Shown piece by piece: positions 54,270 to 62,504 of a DNA stretch of 64,000 nt. The stretch is taken from positions 21,753 through 85,752 of the forward strand of contig JAVKEN010000009.1 in the NCBI GenBank assembly GCA_040221415.1, read 5' to 3'. This DNA comes from JAVKEN01 sp040221415 (GTDB lineage Bacteria > Pseudomonadota > Alphaproteobacteria > Rickettsiales > JABSSG01). Under the pieces are notes generated by a model. It had not been told where the DNA came from. It saw nothing but the letters and a program-made list of their open reading frames with translations, and searched no databases. Both the position numbers and the translations under genes were made by a program. Each line of letters opens with the position of its first letter. Positions within the stretch are counted from its first letter, which is position 1.

Positions 54270-54917
54270 AAAATCAAATATTTCTTCATTTAGTTTTTTT
54301 GTTTTGAGAATCATCAAATGAAATGATCTTATTACCCTGTGCTTTGCTTCTTCAGGTACGTTATAACCCCTTACCATAAAATCATATTTAGCAGTAATGA
54401 CTAAAGTAGGGACAATTTTTGCTATATATCGCATACTGTAATAGTGAGATGTAGACAATTCATTTATTGCTGGACCAAATTTTTTATTAATCACTGGAAT
54501 TCTCTTGGCTAAATTAGCCCAAATCGATCCACGTAAAGGTGGACAGATCATAATAAATTTACCTGCATTTAGGGATGGATTATTCAACAAGTATTTCCTA
54601 AGAATAATACTTCCAAAAGAATGGCCTATGAAATGAATTTTTTTTCTTTTGTCTGTGCAGAATCTATTTATAAAGTCTTTGAGAAAGTTATTTGCTAATT
54701 GCTCAACAGAGTGTCTTACTGAAGGATAGCTACAATTTAGAACTACAAAGTTTTTCTCTTCAAGATAAATTTTCACCCTCTCCATGCATCTACTACTATG
54801 TAAGTAGCCGTGCAGCAATATGACATAATCACCGGTGTTTTTTTCTTCTGTTTTAAAAGAGACTTTCTGTTTTAGTAGTATGTTGTTCAGCGTGATCTCA
54901 AAAAAATCAATTTGCAT
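54258..54917 (-). CDS. Alpha/beta hydrolase, lipase-like
   Basis: This 219-residue protein has the oxyanion-loop motif YVILLHGYLHSSRCM near residue 31 and the nucleophile elbow HFIGHSFGSIIL (GHSFG) near residue 100. An Asp in ITAKYDFMV and a late His complete a plausible triad. The layout resembles lipase/PGAP1-like hydrolases that act on membrane lipids. The convergent neighbour is the phospholipid-repair enzyme aas, so a lysophospholipase or lipase role is attractive but unproven. It overlaps an upstream small gene by 11 bases, suggesting an operon. Confidence 0.85.
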   Translation of the reverse strand: MQIDFFEITLNNILLKQKVSFKTEEKNTGDYVILLHGYLHSSRCMERVKIYLEEKNFVVLNCSYPSVRHSVEQLANNFLKDFINRFCTDKRKKIHFIGHSFGSIILRKYLLNNPSLNAGKFIMICPPLRGSIWANLAKRIPVINKKFGPAINELSTSHYYSMRYIAKIVPTLVITAKYDFMVRGYNVPEEAKHRVIRSFHLMILKTKKLNEEIFDFLVS

Positions 54918-55296
54918 AAATATAATCTATGAGACTATTATTAGCACTCAACATACAGCATATATCTTCGTTGCAAGAATTTTCTGTATTCTCTTTTGTT
55001 TTTTGTATATCAAAAAGAAACGGCATCTTCACTGACTTTCTAAAGGAAAAAATACTGTATTTACCTTGCTCATCATTATGGGTATCGAGTATATCTTCAA
55101 CTACATCCAGGACTTTATCTTTTACTTCTTTCTCAACCACAGAGCGCATATGCTTAATAGATGGTCTAAAAAATTTTAAAGACACAGCTTCCGCGAATTG
55201 TTCAAAAAAATCCAAAGAATTTTCAATCACTCCTGAAAAAAAATTTGGTATGAAAGATTTTTTATTTTTTATTCTTTTGCTATACGAATGATACAC
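54907..55296 (-). CDS. Small unknown protein upstream of the hydrolase
   Basis: The 129-residue product is unrecognised. It has an aromatic and basic N-terminus, a helical charged middle (MRSVVEKEVKDKVLDVVEDIL) and a Cys-containing C-terminus. The GTG start has no clear ribosome site because TAGG lies too close. Its overlap with the hydrolase start by 11 bases argues for a genuine coupled gene. An antisense reading frame of similar length (54929-55291, plus strand) exists but looks like a shadow. The function is unknown. Confidence 0.55.
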   Translation of the reverse strand: MYHSYSKRIKNKKSFIPNFFSGVIENSLDFFEQFAEAVSLKFFRPSIKHMRSVVEKEVKDKVLDVVEDILDTHNDEQGKYSIFSFRKSVKMPFLFDIQKTKENTENSCNEDICCMLSANNSLIDYIYAN

Positions 55297-55368
55297 CTAA
55301 AAACCATTGTTATTTGTGATTTTAAGAATAAATAAATAGTGTTAATAAAAAGTTAATTGAGGAAGGTC

Positions 55369-55409
55369 GCTAGGTGTAAATGACCTCTCCAGAACGAAAT
55401 ACACCTAGC
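55369..55409. promoter_or_regulatory. Long inverted repeat upstream of the small unknown gene
   Basis: GCTAGGTGTA (55369-55378) and TACACCTAGC (55400-55409) are perfect 10-base inverted copies with a 21-base loop. The right arm overlaps a second hairpin (55407-55420, AGCTT-TCGC-AAGCT), so the two are mutually exclusive. The octamer TACACCTA also appears at 55292-55299, at the start of the small unknown gene. The stretch 55297-55454 otherwise holds no gene. An attenuator, terminator or operator are all possible. Confidence 0.45.
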
Positions 55410-55454
55410 TTTCGCAAGCTTAGTAGAAAAATATATTTAATCAAGGGTTTATTA

Positions 55455-57089
55455 TCAAAAAAATAAAGCTACTGAGAGTAGCAGAATAATGGCATAAAAA
55501 ACCATATTACTCAAACTGAATAAGACAACGTACTTATTTGCCATCATGAGATAGTCTGCATACCAGTATGCAAAAAAGTTTTTATATTGATAAAAGCGCT
55601 TAATGGCTAATTTTTTAAGTAGTAATAGTGCCAAAGAAAACATTTTATAGATTCCCATAAGAAACCTTCTGTATATCCAATCTATGTCTAGAGATAATTG
55701 GTATTTTTTATTTTCCACAAGCCTAAAAAGAAGCTTTGTGGCTATGATGGCAGCAAACAAATCAAGTATACGTTTAAATAAATAAAAGTTCGTGCTTTTT
55801 ATTTCAAACACAAAAGAGCCTATTCCTCCCAGAATCAACATCAAAATCATTACAAAAAAGAACAGGCTGTTATCCTGCAGCATCTCTTTTACCGCTATCT
55901 TTCTCGTAAAAGAAAAATAGCATGACGCTTTACCAATTGTCCCGATAGATACCGCTATAGTCGTCAAATACATTATCTGTTCTAGAACAATCGACTTCGC
56001 TGTGACAAGCATAAAATATTTTGAAATATAGCTCACCGTATATGGAAAACCTATGCATACAAAGAAACTTAACACTAGTATCAAGCTAATCTCATTCACT
56101 CTAGTGCTATTTTTTATATCTGTAAAATAAGATAACCTTTGGTTGGAAGCCAAGTAAGACGTAATGTACATCATATAAAAACAATACACAGCGCTGCACG
56201 AAAGGATATAGGGAAAGTATTGCTGCATTTTGGTCGACCCTATGCTTATTAAGCAAACTATAATACCATTCTGTAATATCATGTAATAAGAGGATGTTCT
56301 TCTTAAATTATTTTCGAGCAATAAATATATAGCAGCATAGATAATTGTTAATACACCAAAGTAGGTTAGAAAGCCTTCACCCCAATATATTTTTGCAAGA
56401 AAAAACAAAGAAATTTTTGTTGTAAAAATTGATAATAATAAAGAACCACTACAAGTTGCTCTTGGGTAACTGTCAGGTAACCATGCAGAAAAAGGAAGCA
56501 TTGCAGAGTTGATGAGTAATCCTATAGCAAGAAACCCATGTTTATACGTTTCTGGGTCATGAATACTTATTTTATAAAAATTATTATAACCTAGTATAAA
56601 GTTTCCATACGTTTCATAGTGATCAATAACACCGAGTAATATAAAGGTTCCTGCAACAATATGCATCTTAAGGTACCTAAGTCCCGAAGCACGAGAACTT
56701 TTTGTGCCAGCATTAAAAATTATATAGCTGCCAGCAACTAACATTATCTCAATCAAACAAAAAAAAGTTAGTAGGTTATCCGCTCTTAATAAATAAATCG
56801 CACTTCCGCCATAAAGTAAGCCTGCACAAATTTCATTTGGCCTTTTATGAGCAAGAGCATAGAAACAGGCGCAAACTAAAATCACTGTAAAAGTGACTTG
56901 TATTGCCACGTAACCATAGACACCACTATTAAGAATCTGATTTATAAAAACTGACACCAAAATAGCTGCCATCGCCAAAAGAGCTAAAATAATAAGGTTT
57001 GTGTTTTTACGCACTAAATAAATTATCAAAGAAGCTAAAATTAATGAAGCTTCTGGCATGATATCGTACTGGAAATTAATAAATTTCAT
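55455..57089 (-). CDS. Third antiporter-like (proton-pumping fold) subunit of the Mrp operon
   Basis: The 544-residue membrane protein has about 14 hydrophobic segments and belongs to the MrpD/NuoN/NuoL antiporter-like family. The TM5 Glu is kept (Glu114 in FCLIEIMLVAGSY), and a TM8-type Lys is kept (Lys225 in IFTTKISLF). The TM7 Lys expected four residues after the Gly of GLLIN is Asn194, and the His of PFH is Ser201 (LPFSAWLPDSYP). It may therefore be a structural or altered pump module. It is the last gene of the operon and overlaps the 42-residue ORF by 14 bases. Confidence 0.85.
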   Translation of the reverse strand: MKFINFQYDIMPEASLILASLIIYLVRKNTNLIILALLAMAAILVSVFINQILNSGVYGYVAIQVTFTVILVCACFYALAHKRPNEICAGLLYGGSAIYLLRADNLLTFFCLIEIMLVAGSYIIFNAGTKSSRASGLRYLKMHIVAGTFILLGVIDHYETYGNFILGYNNFYKISIHDPETYKHGFLAIGLLINSAMLPFSAWLPDSYPRATCSGSLLLSIFTTKISLFFLAKIYWGEGFLTYFGVLTIIYAAIYLLLENNLRRTSSYYMILQNGIIVCLISIGSTKMQQYFPYILSCSAVYCFYMMYITSYLASNQRLSYFTDIKNSTRVNEISLILVLSFFVCIGFPYTVSYISKYFMLVTAKSIVLEQIMYLTTIAVSIGTIGKASCYFSFTRKIAVKEMLQDNSLFFFVMILMLILGGIGSFVFEIKSTNFYLFKRILDLFAAIIATKLLFRLVENKKYQLSLDIDWIYRRFLMGIYKMFSLALLLLKKLAIKRFYQYKNFFAYWYADYLMMANKYVVLFSLSNMVFYAIILLLSVALFF

Positions 57090-57204
57090 TTTTATAATAG
57101 CTATTTCTTCGTTTTATAAATATACCGAAAATAGACGCTGCAACAATAAATGCCCCGCTAATTAAAAAAGTCTTCGCAAAAGTATAAATTAGCGCACTTA
57201 TCAT
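57076..57204 (-). CDS. 42-residue single-TM mini-protein in the Mrp operon
   Basis: An ATG at 57204 overlaps the TGA of the upstream antiporter-like gene in an ATGA arrangement, typical of coupled translation. The frame runs 42 codons to a TAA at 57076. It encodes one hydrophobic helix (about residues 4-30, TFLISGAFIVAASIFGIFI) followed by a basic tail (KRRNSYYKNEIY). AGGG lies 9 bases upstream. It overlaps the next gene's start by 14 bases. It could be an assembly or stabilising subunit, like small subunits of complex I. The evidence is only frame, topology and position. Confidence 0.55.
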   Translation of the reverse strand: MISALIYTFAKTFLISGAFIVAASIFGIFIKRRNSYYKNEIY

Positions 57205-58637
57205 AAAAAGACCCTATTTAGTAAGTTAAGGATATCTTGAAATATAAGAAAAAAGAATATGACAAAAGAAGAAGATAGAACCATGCCCCATAGCATAGTA
57301 TTGGTAATATCTTCCCTTTTAACTCTGCTGATATCATGTTGAGAGGGAACAATGTAAAATCTATGAACTAGTCTTATAAAATAATTAGCAGTAAATAAAA
57401 TACTTATAGCTAAAATTGACACTGCATAATATTTAGTGACACCCTGGAACGCTGCGACCATTATATATGCCTTGCTAATGAAGCCTGCTAGAACAGGTAT
57501 ACCAATAATTGACAAAGCAGATACCATAAACAGTAAACAGGTGATAGGCATTCTTTTGGATATTCCGGACATAAGATCTATTTCAGATAATCTTGAATTC
57601 GTATATATGTGTCCCGCACCAAAAAATAATGTAATCTTTGCTGCTGCATGACTTAACATATGTAATACAGCTGCAATAACTCCAGTCTTATTAAACAAGG
57701 AGAGTGATAAGATACAGACAGATAGCTGATTAATGGTTGAATATGCTAATAGCTTTTTCAATGATTTTTGATATACCGCCATGATTGAAGAAACTAACAA
57801 AGATAGTGATATCATAATAGTCAGAATATTTACACCATATACCTGTGGTAGGCTTTGTAATGATTTAAGGCCAATAATATATACAAAAACTTTTATTAGA
57901 ATAAACACACCCGATTTCACAACAGCAACTGCATGCAATAATGCGCTAACAGGTATTGGTGCTACCATAGCTTTAGGAAGCCAAAAATGCATTGGAACAA
58001 TTGCCGCCTTCGATACACCATAGATCAAACAAAAAACCACTATTAGAACATGGCTGTCTTCGAGATTAGAAATTTTATTGTATTCTAAAGAGCCATACTT
58101 ACTATATAAAAATAAAACTGCCGGCAAGAATAGCACCATTGAACTTATCATCAAAAAAAACAGATAAAATTTAGCAGCATCCTTCTCGGAAGAAGTTAAA
58201 TTATTTGCAACCAAAGGATATGTAAATATTGTCAGAAGTTCATACAGGATAAACGTACTAAGCAAATCTTTCGATAAACCTATCAACACAGAAAGTAGTA
58301 CAGAAATAGCAATAAAGCAGTGTATCCTTGTCTGATTTAGATCAGTATTATTAGCAAAATATGAAATAGAGTAAACATTATTACACAGCCACAGAAACAA
58401 AACCATTAAAATAAAAATCATACCTATTGGCTCCAGACTAAAACCAAAATCACCCAAATTTAAGAAGACAAATTTCTCATTTGAAGAGACGAACTCTCTG
58501 AATATAATAAATCCCTGCACTAAAGCCAAAAAGCTTAAAGATACAATAACAATATTTTGTATAGTTCTTTTTCTTTTCAATACTAAAGCAGCCAAGTTTG
58601 CAGAGAATAAAGTGAATACTAATAGAGTTAAGTTCAT
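57201..58637 (-). CDS. Mrp antiporter subunit, MnhA N-terminal/NuoL-like
   Basis: The 478-residue polytopic protein of the proton-translocating antiporter family has MHFWLPKAMVAPIPVSALLHAVAVVKSGVF, which matches the MnhA/NuoL form rather than MnhD. Conserved charges are intact: the TM5 Glu (FILYELLTIF) and the TM7 Lys (GVSKAAIVP). In typical Mrp operons this part is fused to a C-terminal domain in one MnhA of about 800 residues; here the C-terminal part is a separate gene (60827-61372). It follows mnhD by 3 bases and is coupled to the mini-protein. Confidence 0.85.
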   Translation of the reverse strand: MNLTLLVFTLFSANLAALVLKRKRTIQNIVIVSLSFLALVQGFIIFREFVSSNEKFVFLNLGDFGFSLEPIGMIFILMVLFLWLCNNVYSISYFANNTDLNQTRIHCFIAISVLLSVLIGLSKDLLSTFILYELLTIFTYPLVANNLTSSEKDAAKFYLFFLMISSMVLFLPAVLFLYSKYGSLEYNKISNLEDSHVLIVVFCLIYGVSKAAIVPMHFWLPKAMVAPIPVSALLHAVAVVKSGVFILIKVFVYIIGLKSLQSLPQVYGVNILTIMISLSLLVSSIMAVYQKSLKKLLAYSTINQLSVCILSLSLFNKTGVIAAVLHMLSHAAAKITLFFGAGHIYTNSRLSEIDLMSGISKRMPITCLLFMVSALSIIGIPVLAGFISKAYIMVAAFQGVTKYYAVSILAISILFTANYFIRLVHRFYIVPSQHDISRVKREDITNTMLWGMVLSSSFVIFFFLIFQDILNLLNRVFL

Positions 58638-58640
58638 AAT

Positions 58641-60074
58641 CTATCCAACAATAATCATATTGAGAAACTCAGGGTAAATACCTATAGCCACAATAATTAA
58701 AGTAAGCACATATAAAACGAATTTCTGGTTAGGGTATACATTTATTTGAGTGATCTTTTGCTGAGAGTATTGAGTATACGCATCTTCAACTACTGGCCAC
58801 ATATAAAATAATGCTATCACAGACCCCATGATGATTATAGCCGACATAAATAAATAGCTTTGCTTGATTGACACTAAGAATAAATTCATCTTTACAATGA
58901 ATCCTGCGGTACCAGGAATGCCGATAATACTAGCAGACATAACAAAAAGAGGCACTATTACACTTAATGAAATACCGCCCTTACTTCTTAAGAAAGTACT
59001 TTTATCTAATAAAGAAGCAATCATAAAAAGACCGAGCTTTGAAAGCGAATGAACGATTAAAAATGACAAAAAAAGATTTGCACCATCATATATTGAAAAC
59101 AAAATAGCTATTAGTATGTACCCAATCTGAGAAGCAGATGAATATGCTAGAGTAGATCTTATTTTCTTCTGGAAGAGAGTAACGATGCCCATAACAATAA
59201 CAGATACTGATGCAAACCCCATAAAATAATATCCTATCTTCTGATTATCAATCAGACTACTTTCTTTTAATCCAAAATAAATTTTAAAGAAAACGAATAG
59301 CATAACTTTTGTTGAAATTGCTGAAAACAAAATAGTTGTGAAATAGTTACTGTTCTCATAAATTCCAATCATCCATTTATGAAAGGGGAAAAGAGCAAAT
59401 TTTACAAATAATCCACAAACTATAAATGCTAACCCTATAGAATAAATTATCAGATTATCATCTTGTTTTACAGACTGAGAAGATAGTATGTCGGTCATAT
59501 TTAATGTGCCAGTTGTAGAGTATATAAGCCCGATGCCAAATAAAATAAGAGTTGCAGCGAAAGTGCCAATTATTAAATAGTCCGCACCTGCTTTAATCGC
59601 GTTCTTACCTCCCATAGAAGATAGTGCATATGCTGAAATAGAAGCAATCTCTATGAATACATAAAGATTAAAAAGGTCATTAGTAAGCAACATTCCAGAG
59701 AACCCTGCAAGATTAATCATATATACAGAAATAAATTTTACATAGTTAGTTACTCCCGTAAAATATGATAAATCTTTCCATGAAAAAGCTAATGTCATCA
59801 GTGAAACAAAATATAATAGAGAAACAAGCAAAAGATTTTGTCGGTTGATTACAAATTCAATGCCATAAGGTGCATCCCATCCACCAAAGGAGTATTTAAT
59901 TTCTAATTTATTACTAACTTCAGGAAACATTTTAAATAAAAAAGCTGCCATTACTAAATGCAAAACTAACAAAGAGTACTTAGAGAATTTAGTACTATCA
60001 ATTATTACCCCTATTACTCCCAATATGATAGGAAGCACAATAATCAATGAAGGGAACTCAGATAAAATTTTCAT
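58641..60074 (-). CDS. mnhD: Mrp antiporter subunit D
   Basis: The 477-residue membrane protein is homologous to NuoN/NuoM and MrpD, and transports protons or sodium in Mrp complexes. TM5 Glu (FIEIASISAYAL) and TM7 Lys with the PFH motif (GLFVKFALFPFHKWM) are intact, followed by FSAISTKVMLFV with the TM8 Lys. It overlaps the mnhC stop by 4 bases. Subunit D rather than A is supported by the adjacent mnhC, the usual order. Confidence 0.9.
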   Translation of the reverse strand: MKILSEFPSLIIVLPIILGVIGVIIDSTKFSKYSLLVLHLVMAAFLFKMFPEVSNKLEIKYSFGGWDAPYGIEFVINRQNLLLVSLLYFVSLMTLAFSWKDLSYFTGVTNYVKFISVYMINLAGFSGMLLTNDLFNLYVFIEIASISAYALSSMGGKNAIKAGADYLIIGTFAATLILFGIGLIYSTTGTLNMTDILSSQSVKQDDNLIIYSIGLAFIVCGLFVKFALFPFHKWMIGIYENSNYFTTILFSAISTKVMLFVFFKIYFGLKESSLIDNQKIGYYFMGFASVSVIVMGIVTLFQKKIRSTLAYSSASQIGYILIAILFSIYDGANLFLSFLIVHSLSKLGLFMIASLLDKSTFLRSKGGISLSVIVPLFVMSASIIGIPGTAGFIVKMNLFLVSIKQSYLFMSAIIIMGSVIALFYMWPVVEDAYTQYSQQKITQINVYPNQKFVLYVLTLIIVAIGIYPEFLNMIIVG

Positions 60075-60415
60075 CTTTTGTCTTGCGTAGCTCTGTTAAT
60101 AACTGCTTCATCAACACTCCCATAAGACTCTTTGAGCTTCGCTACCAAAGATAATCCCACGGCAAGTACTGCGATGCCAACCACAATTGCAGTCAACATT
60201 AACACATGAGGCAAAGGGTTTACTGTTAACTTATAGTATAAGAAAGGAGAGTTTCCTTTAAAAATATATGCTATCAATATATAAAAAATAATCACTGAGT
60301 TCTGCAATAGAGATAGGCATAGAAGCTTCTTAAAATAACTTCTATTTACCACCAACCCAACAACGCTAGTAGCAAAGATGGTAAAGCATAAAAAATAAAT
60401 AAAATCGCTTATCAT
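60071..60415 (-). CDS. mnhC: Mrp antiporter subunit C (NuoK-like)
   Basis: This 114-residue protein has three transmembrane helices in the NuoK/MrpC pattern. Conserved points are LCLSLLQNSVIIFYILIAY and NPLPHVLMLTAIVVGIAVLAVGLSL, the MrpC signature (P-x-xHxLxLTAIVVG). Start and stop overlap mnhB and mnhD by 4 bases each, indicating coupled translation. Confidence 0.92.
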   Translation of the reverse strand: MISDFIYFLCFTIFATSVVGLVVNRSYFKKLLCLSLLQNSVIIFYILIAYIFKGNSPFLYYKLTVNPLPHVLMLTAIVVGIAVLAVGLSLVAKLKESYGSVDEAVINRATQDKR

Positions 60416-60840
60416 TTTACCTCACCATTTCCTCTATAAAATTTTAGATATATAAGAGATAGAGATGAGAAAACAGTAAGTCCAACCCCTATCTCTATTA
60501 TTGTTATTCCAAATGTTTGAGGATTATTGACGAACCTCAAAGAAAAGTAATTTAAAAATTGCTGATTATTAAAAATCGAGATTAAGCCCGGGAAAAGATA
60601 AATCAGTATACCTAAAGATGCATAGACATACAGCTTCTTCATTGAAAAGAGCGAACTGAATATTTTTCTATCAAATAAAATATCGATTAGAACAATAGAG
60701 GAAGCAAGTATAGCTCCGGCCTGGAATCCTCCGCCTGGATTACTGCTGCCAGCAATTTGTATGTATAAACCAAATGCTATCATCAATGGCAGCAAAATTT
60801 TCGAGACAGCTTTTAAAACAACCAAACTACTTTCTTGCAT
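60412..60840 (-). CDS. mnhB: Mrp antiporter subunit B
   Basis: The 142-residue MnhB-domain protein has four hydrophobic segments. The N-terminal LKAVSKILLPLMIAFGLYI and GSSNPGGGFQAGAILASS are diagnostic of MrpB/MnhB. It overlaps the upstream A-like subunit by 14 bases and mnhC by 4. It is a structural membrane subunit of the antiporter. Confidence 0.92.
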   Translation of the reverse strand: MQESSLVVLKAVSKILLPLMIAFGLYIQIAGSSNPGGGFQAGAILASSIVLIDILFDRKIFSSLFSMKKLYVYASLGILIYLFPGLISIFNNQQFLNYFSLRFVNNPQTFGITIIEIGVGLTVFSSLSLIYLKFYRGNGEVK

Positions 60841-61372
60841 TCCTTACACCCTCATTAGAATCAAATACCATACAAACACAAAGCATCGCAGTATAGATAA
60901 CTAAAGTTTCACCAAAAGTGTCAAACCCCCTAAAACTAGCTAATATTGATGCAACTAAAGAATCAATCTTGATACGATTGCTAGCATTTTCTGTGTAGTA
61001 TCTTATGATGTGACTGCTATTTGCTGGTGTAGATTGAGAACCAAAGTCTGATATATACGTCGCTAATAAGTAACCACAAGCTATTAGTAGTAGAAAAAAT
61101 AATGAGCTGCCAAAATAAAAAGAAATTGGTGCCTTATCTTCATTAATCCTCCTAAGAAAGGATATGATAATAACAGTCCCAATACATATGCCAATTGCTG
61201 CTTCTGTCAGGGCGACATCTGGAGCCCTAAGAAGTAAATAAAGACCTACAGAAAAAATACTAAAAACAGATAATATTATAACACTTCCAACATTACTCTT
61301 ACAAAACACAATAAACAAACCCAAGACATTCAACACTCCCAAAATGAACATTATTACAAGCGCATCATTCAT
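60827..61372 (-). CDS. Separate MnhA C-terminal module (MbhD/DUF4040 plus MbhE-like)
   Basis: The 181-residue membrane protein has the DUF4040/MbhD signature LLRAPDVALTEAAIGICIG followed by an MbhE-like part (VASILASFRGFDTFGETLVIY). In common Mrp operons these modules are the C-terminal end of MnhA. As a free gene upstream of mnhB they resemble the archaeal Mbh/Mbx order. It overlaps mnhG by 4 bases and mnhB by 14. Confidence 0.88.
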   Translation of the reverse strand: MNDALVIMFILGVLNVLGLFIVFCKSNVGSVIILSVFSIFSVGLYLLLRAPDVALTEAAIGICIGTVIIISFLRRINEDKAPISFYFGSSLFFLLLIACGYLLATYISDFGSQSTPANSSHIIRYYTENASNRIKIDSLVASILASFRGFDTFGETLVIYTAMLCVCMVFDSNEGVRNARK

Positions 61373-61650
61373 TTTCTCTTCTCTCTTTCTAGGTTCATCA
61401 TAGACAACACGTAGGTAGAAGTAGGACTGCTTATTAAAATAATAATTATTAAAATTACCACCTTAAGACAAGATAACGAAAGACCGCTCATAATCACACA
61501 ACCTAATAGCGCCAATAAGCAACCAAAAACATCATTCACTCCCGCTGCATGAGACTTACTAAAGAAGCCGCTAAACTTAGTAAAGCCTACAGCTGAAATG
61601 CAAGTGATAAGCGCCCCTAATATTAATAATATAAAACCTAACGTCACCAT
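61369..61650 (-). CDS. mnhG: Mrp antiporter subunit G
   Basis: The 93-residue protein has three transmembrane segments. GFTKFSGFFSKSHAAGVNDVFGCLLALLG matches the MrpG pattern (RFPDFYTRLHAAT in homologues), and ISSPTSTYVLSMMNLE matches its C-terminal end. It overlaps the next gene by 4 bases. Confidence 0.9.
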   Translation of the reverse strand: MVTLGFILLILGALITCISAVGFTKFSGFFSKSHAAGVNDVFGCLLALLGCVIMSGLSLSCLKVVILIIIILISSPTSTYVLSMMNLEREKRK

Positions 61651-61654
61651 AAGA

Positions 61655-61897
61655 TCAATTTCTAAGTATTTTCATAAAGGCTATATTAGAAATATAACCA
61701 AAAAGAGCATAAAGTATTGCAATGTCAATGTATGAACCTTCATGAAGCACCACTCCTGTTACAACAATTAATACAGAAAGAATTGATACTACTGAGTTTA
61801 AAGCTATCAACCTTGTAGCCATGTTTTTATATACACAAACCGCCCTTACGTATATCAACAAACTAATGGCAAAAAGAATAAAAACCGTGTTAATCAT
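61655..61897 (-). CDS. mnhF: Mrp antiporter subunit F
   Basis: This 80-residue protein has three hydrophobic segments in the MrpF pattern, with ATRLIALNSVVSILSVLIVV and DIAILYALFGYISNIAFMK (DIALVYALLGFVGT-like) as signatures. It overlaps mnhE by 8 bases and precedes mnhG by 4. Confidence 0.9.
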   Translation of the reverse strand: MINTVFILFAISLLIYVRAVCVYKNMATRLIALNSVVSILSVLIVVTGVVLHEGSYIDIAILYALFGYISNIAFMKILRN

Positions 61898-62360
61898 TAA
61901 ATATTTCTCTTATTTTATTGTGCATAGTGCCATCATCCAGGGATTTCTTATAACCTGTAGTAAGAGAATGAACATCTATTGAGTTAGAGTCGGAATTGAT
62001 AGCAATAGTGCCTGGAGTTAAAGTTATTGAATTTACGTATATAGTTTTTATCGCATCATTCTTTTGAACAGAAAACTTATCAATTCTACATGATGTTTTT
62101 TTATTTAATAAGATAATTTTTAACACTCCTAAAGAGGAAATAACTATCTCTTTTAGCAGCCATGAAATATAGCAAATTAGCTTTAAACTAAAGATGCTTG
62201 ATTGAGAATAAACTTTTCCTAATTTCATTTTATTAATAATGAAAGCTACAAACAAACATATTAAAATTAATAGAAACACACTATCAACTTCTCTAGTTGG
62301 AGTTAAAATTTGTAGAAATACGAATAATACAATAGCTAACTTAGCTTTATTTATTAACAT
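61890..62360 (-). CDS. mnhE: Mrp antiporter subunit E
   Basis: The 156-residue protein has N-terminal membrane helices and a cytoplasmic C-terminal domain with YVNSITLTPGTIAINSDSNSIDVHSL, the MrpE signature (NSITLTPGT). It is the first gene of the operon and diverges from tRNA-Asp. No convincing promoter could be chosen in the 66-base gap because of its A+T-richness. Confidence 0.9.
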   Translation of the reverse strand: MLINKAKLAIVLFVFLQILTPTREVDSVFLLILICLFVAFIINKMKLGKVYSQSSIFSLKLICYISWLLKEIVISSLGVLKIILLNKKTSCRIDKFSVQKNDAIKTIYVNSITLTPGTIAINSDSNSIDVHSLTTGYKKSLDDGTMHNKIREIFND

Positions 62361-62426
62361 TATAAAAAATTATTTTCTTTACTAATCATAGCAAATAATA
62401 TAGAAAATAAAACTCATTCCGTAAGT

Positions 62427-62503
62427 GGGGGTGTAGCTCAGCTGGTTAGAGCGCCTGCCTGTCACGCAGGAGGTCGCGGGTTCGAGTCCCGTCACTCCCG
62501 CCA
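62427..62503 (+). tRNA. tRNA-Asp (GTC)
   Basis: The acceptor stem pairs GGGGGTG with CACTCCC (one G-T pair). The anticodon stem CCTGC/GCAGG closes a CTGTCAC loop with anticodon GTC at 62461-62463. The T arm is GCGGG-TTCGAGT-CCCGT, and CCA is encoded at 62501-62503. Its 3' end lies 1 base from the stop of the unknown gene on the other strand. Confidence 0.97.
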
Positions 62504-62504
62504 C

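Noticed and set aside
54929..55291. Plus-strand open frame of 120 codons opposite the small unknown gene
   Set aside because: Its product is rich in Ser and Phe without a domain pattern, while the minus-strand frame has a helical charged core and an 11-base overlap with the downstream hydrolase gene. Certainty is moderate only.
62427..62503. Attachment-site duplication at tRNA-Asp
   Set aside because: No second copy of the tRNA 3' end and no integrase were found in the window; XerD at 29651 looks like the housekeeping recombinase.
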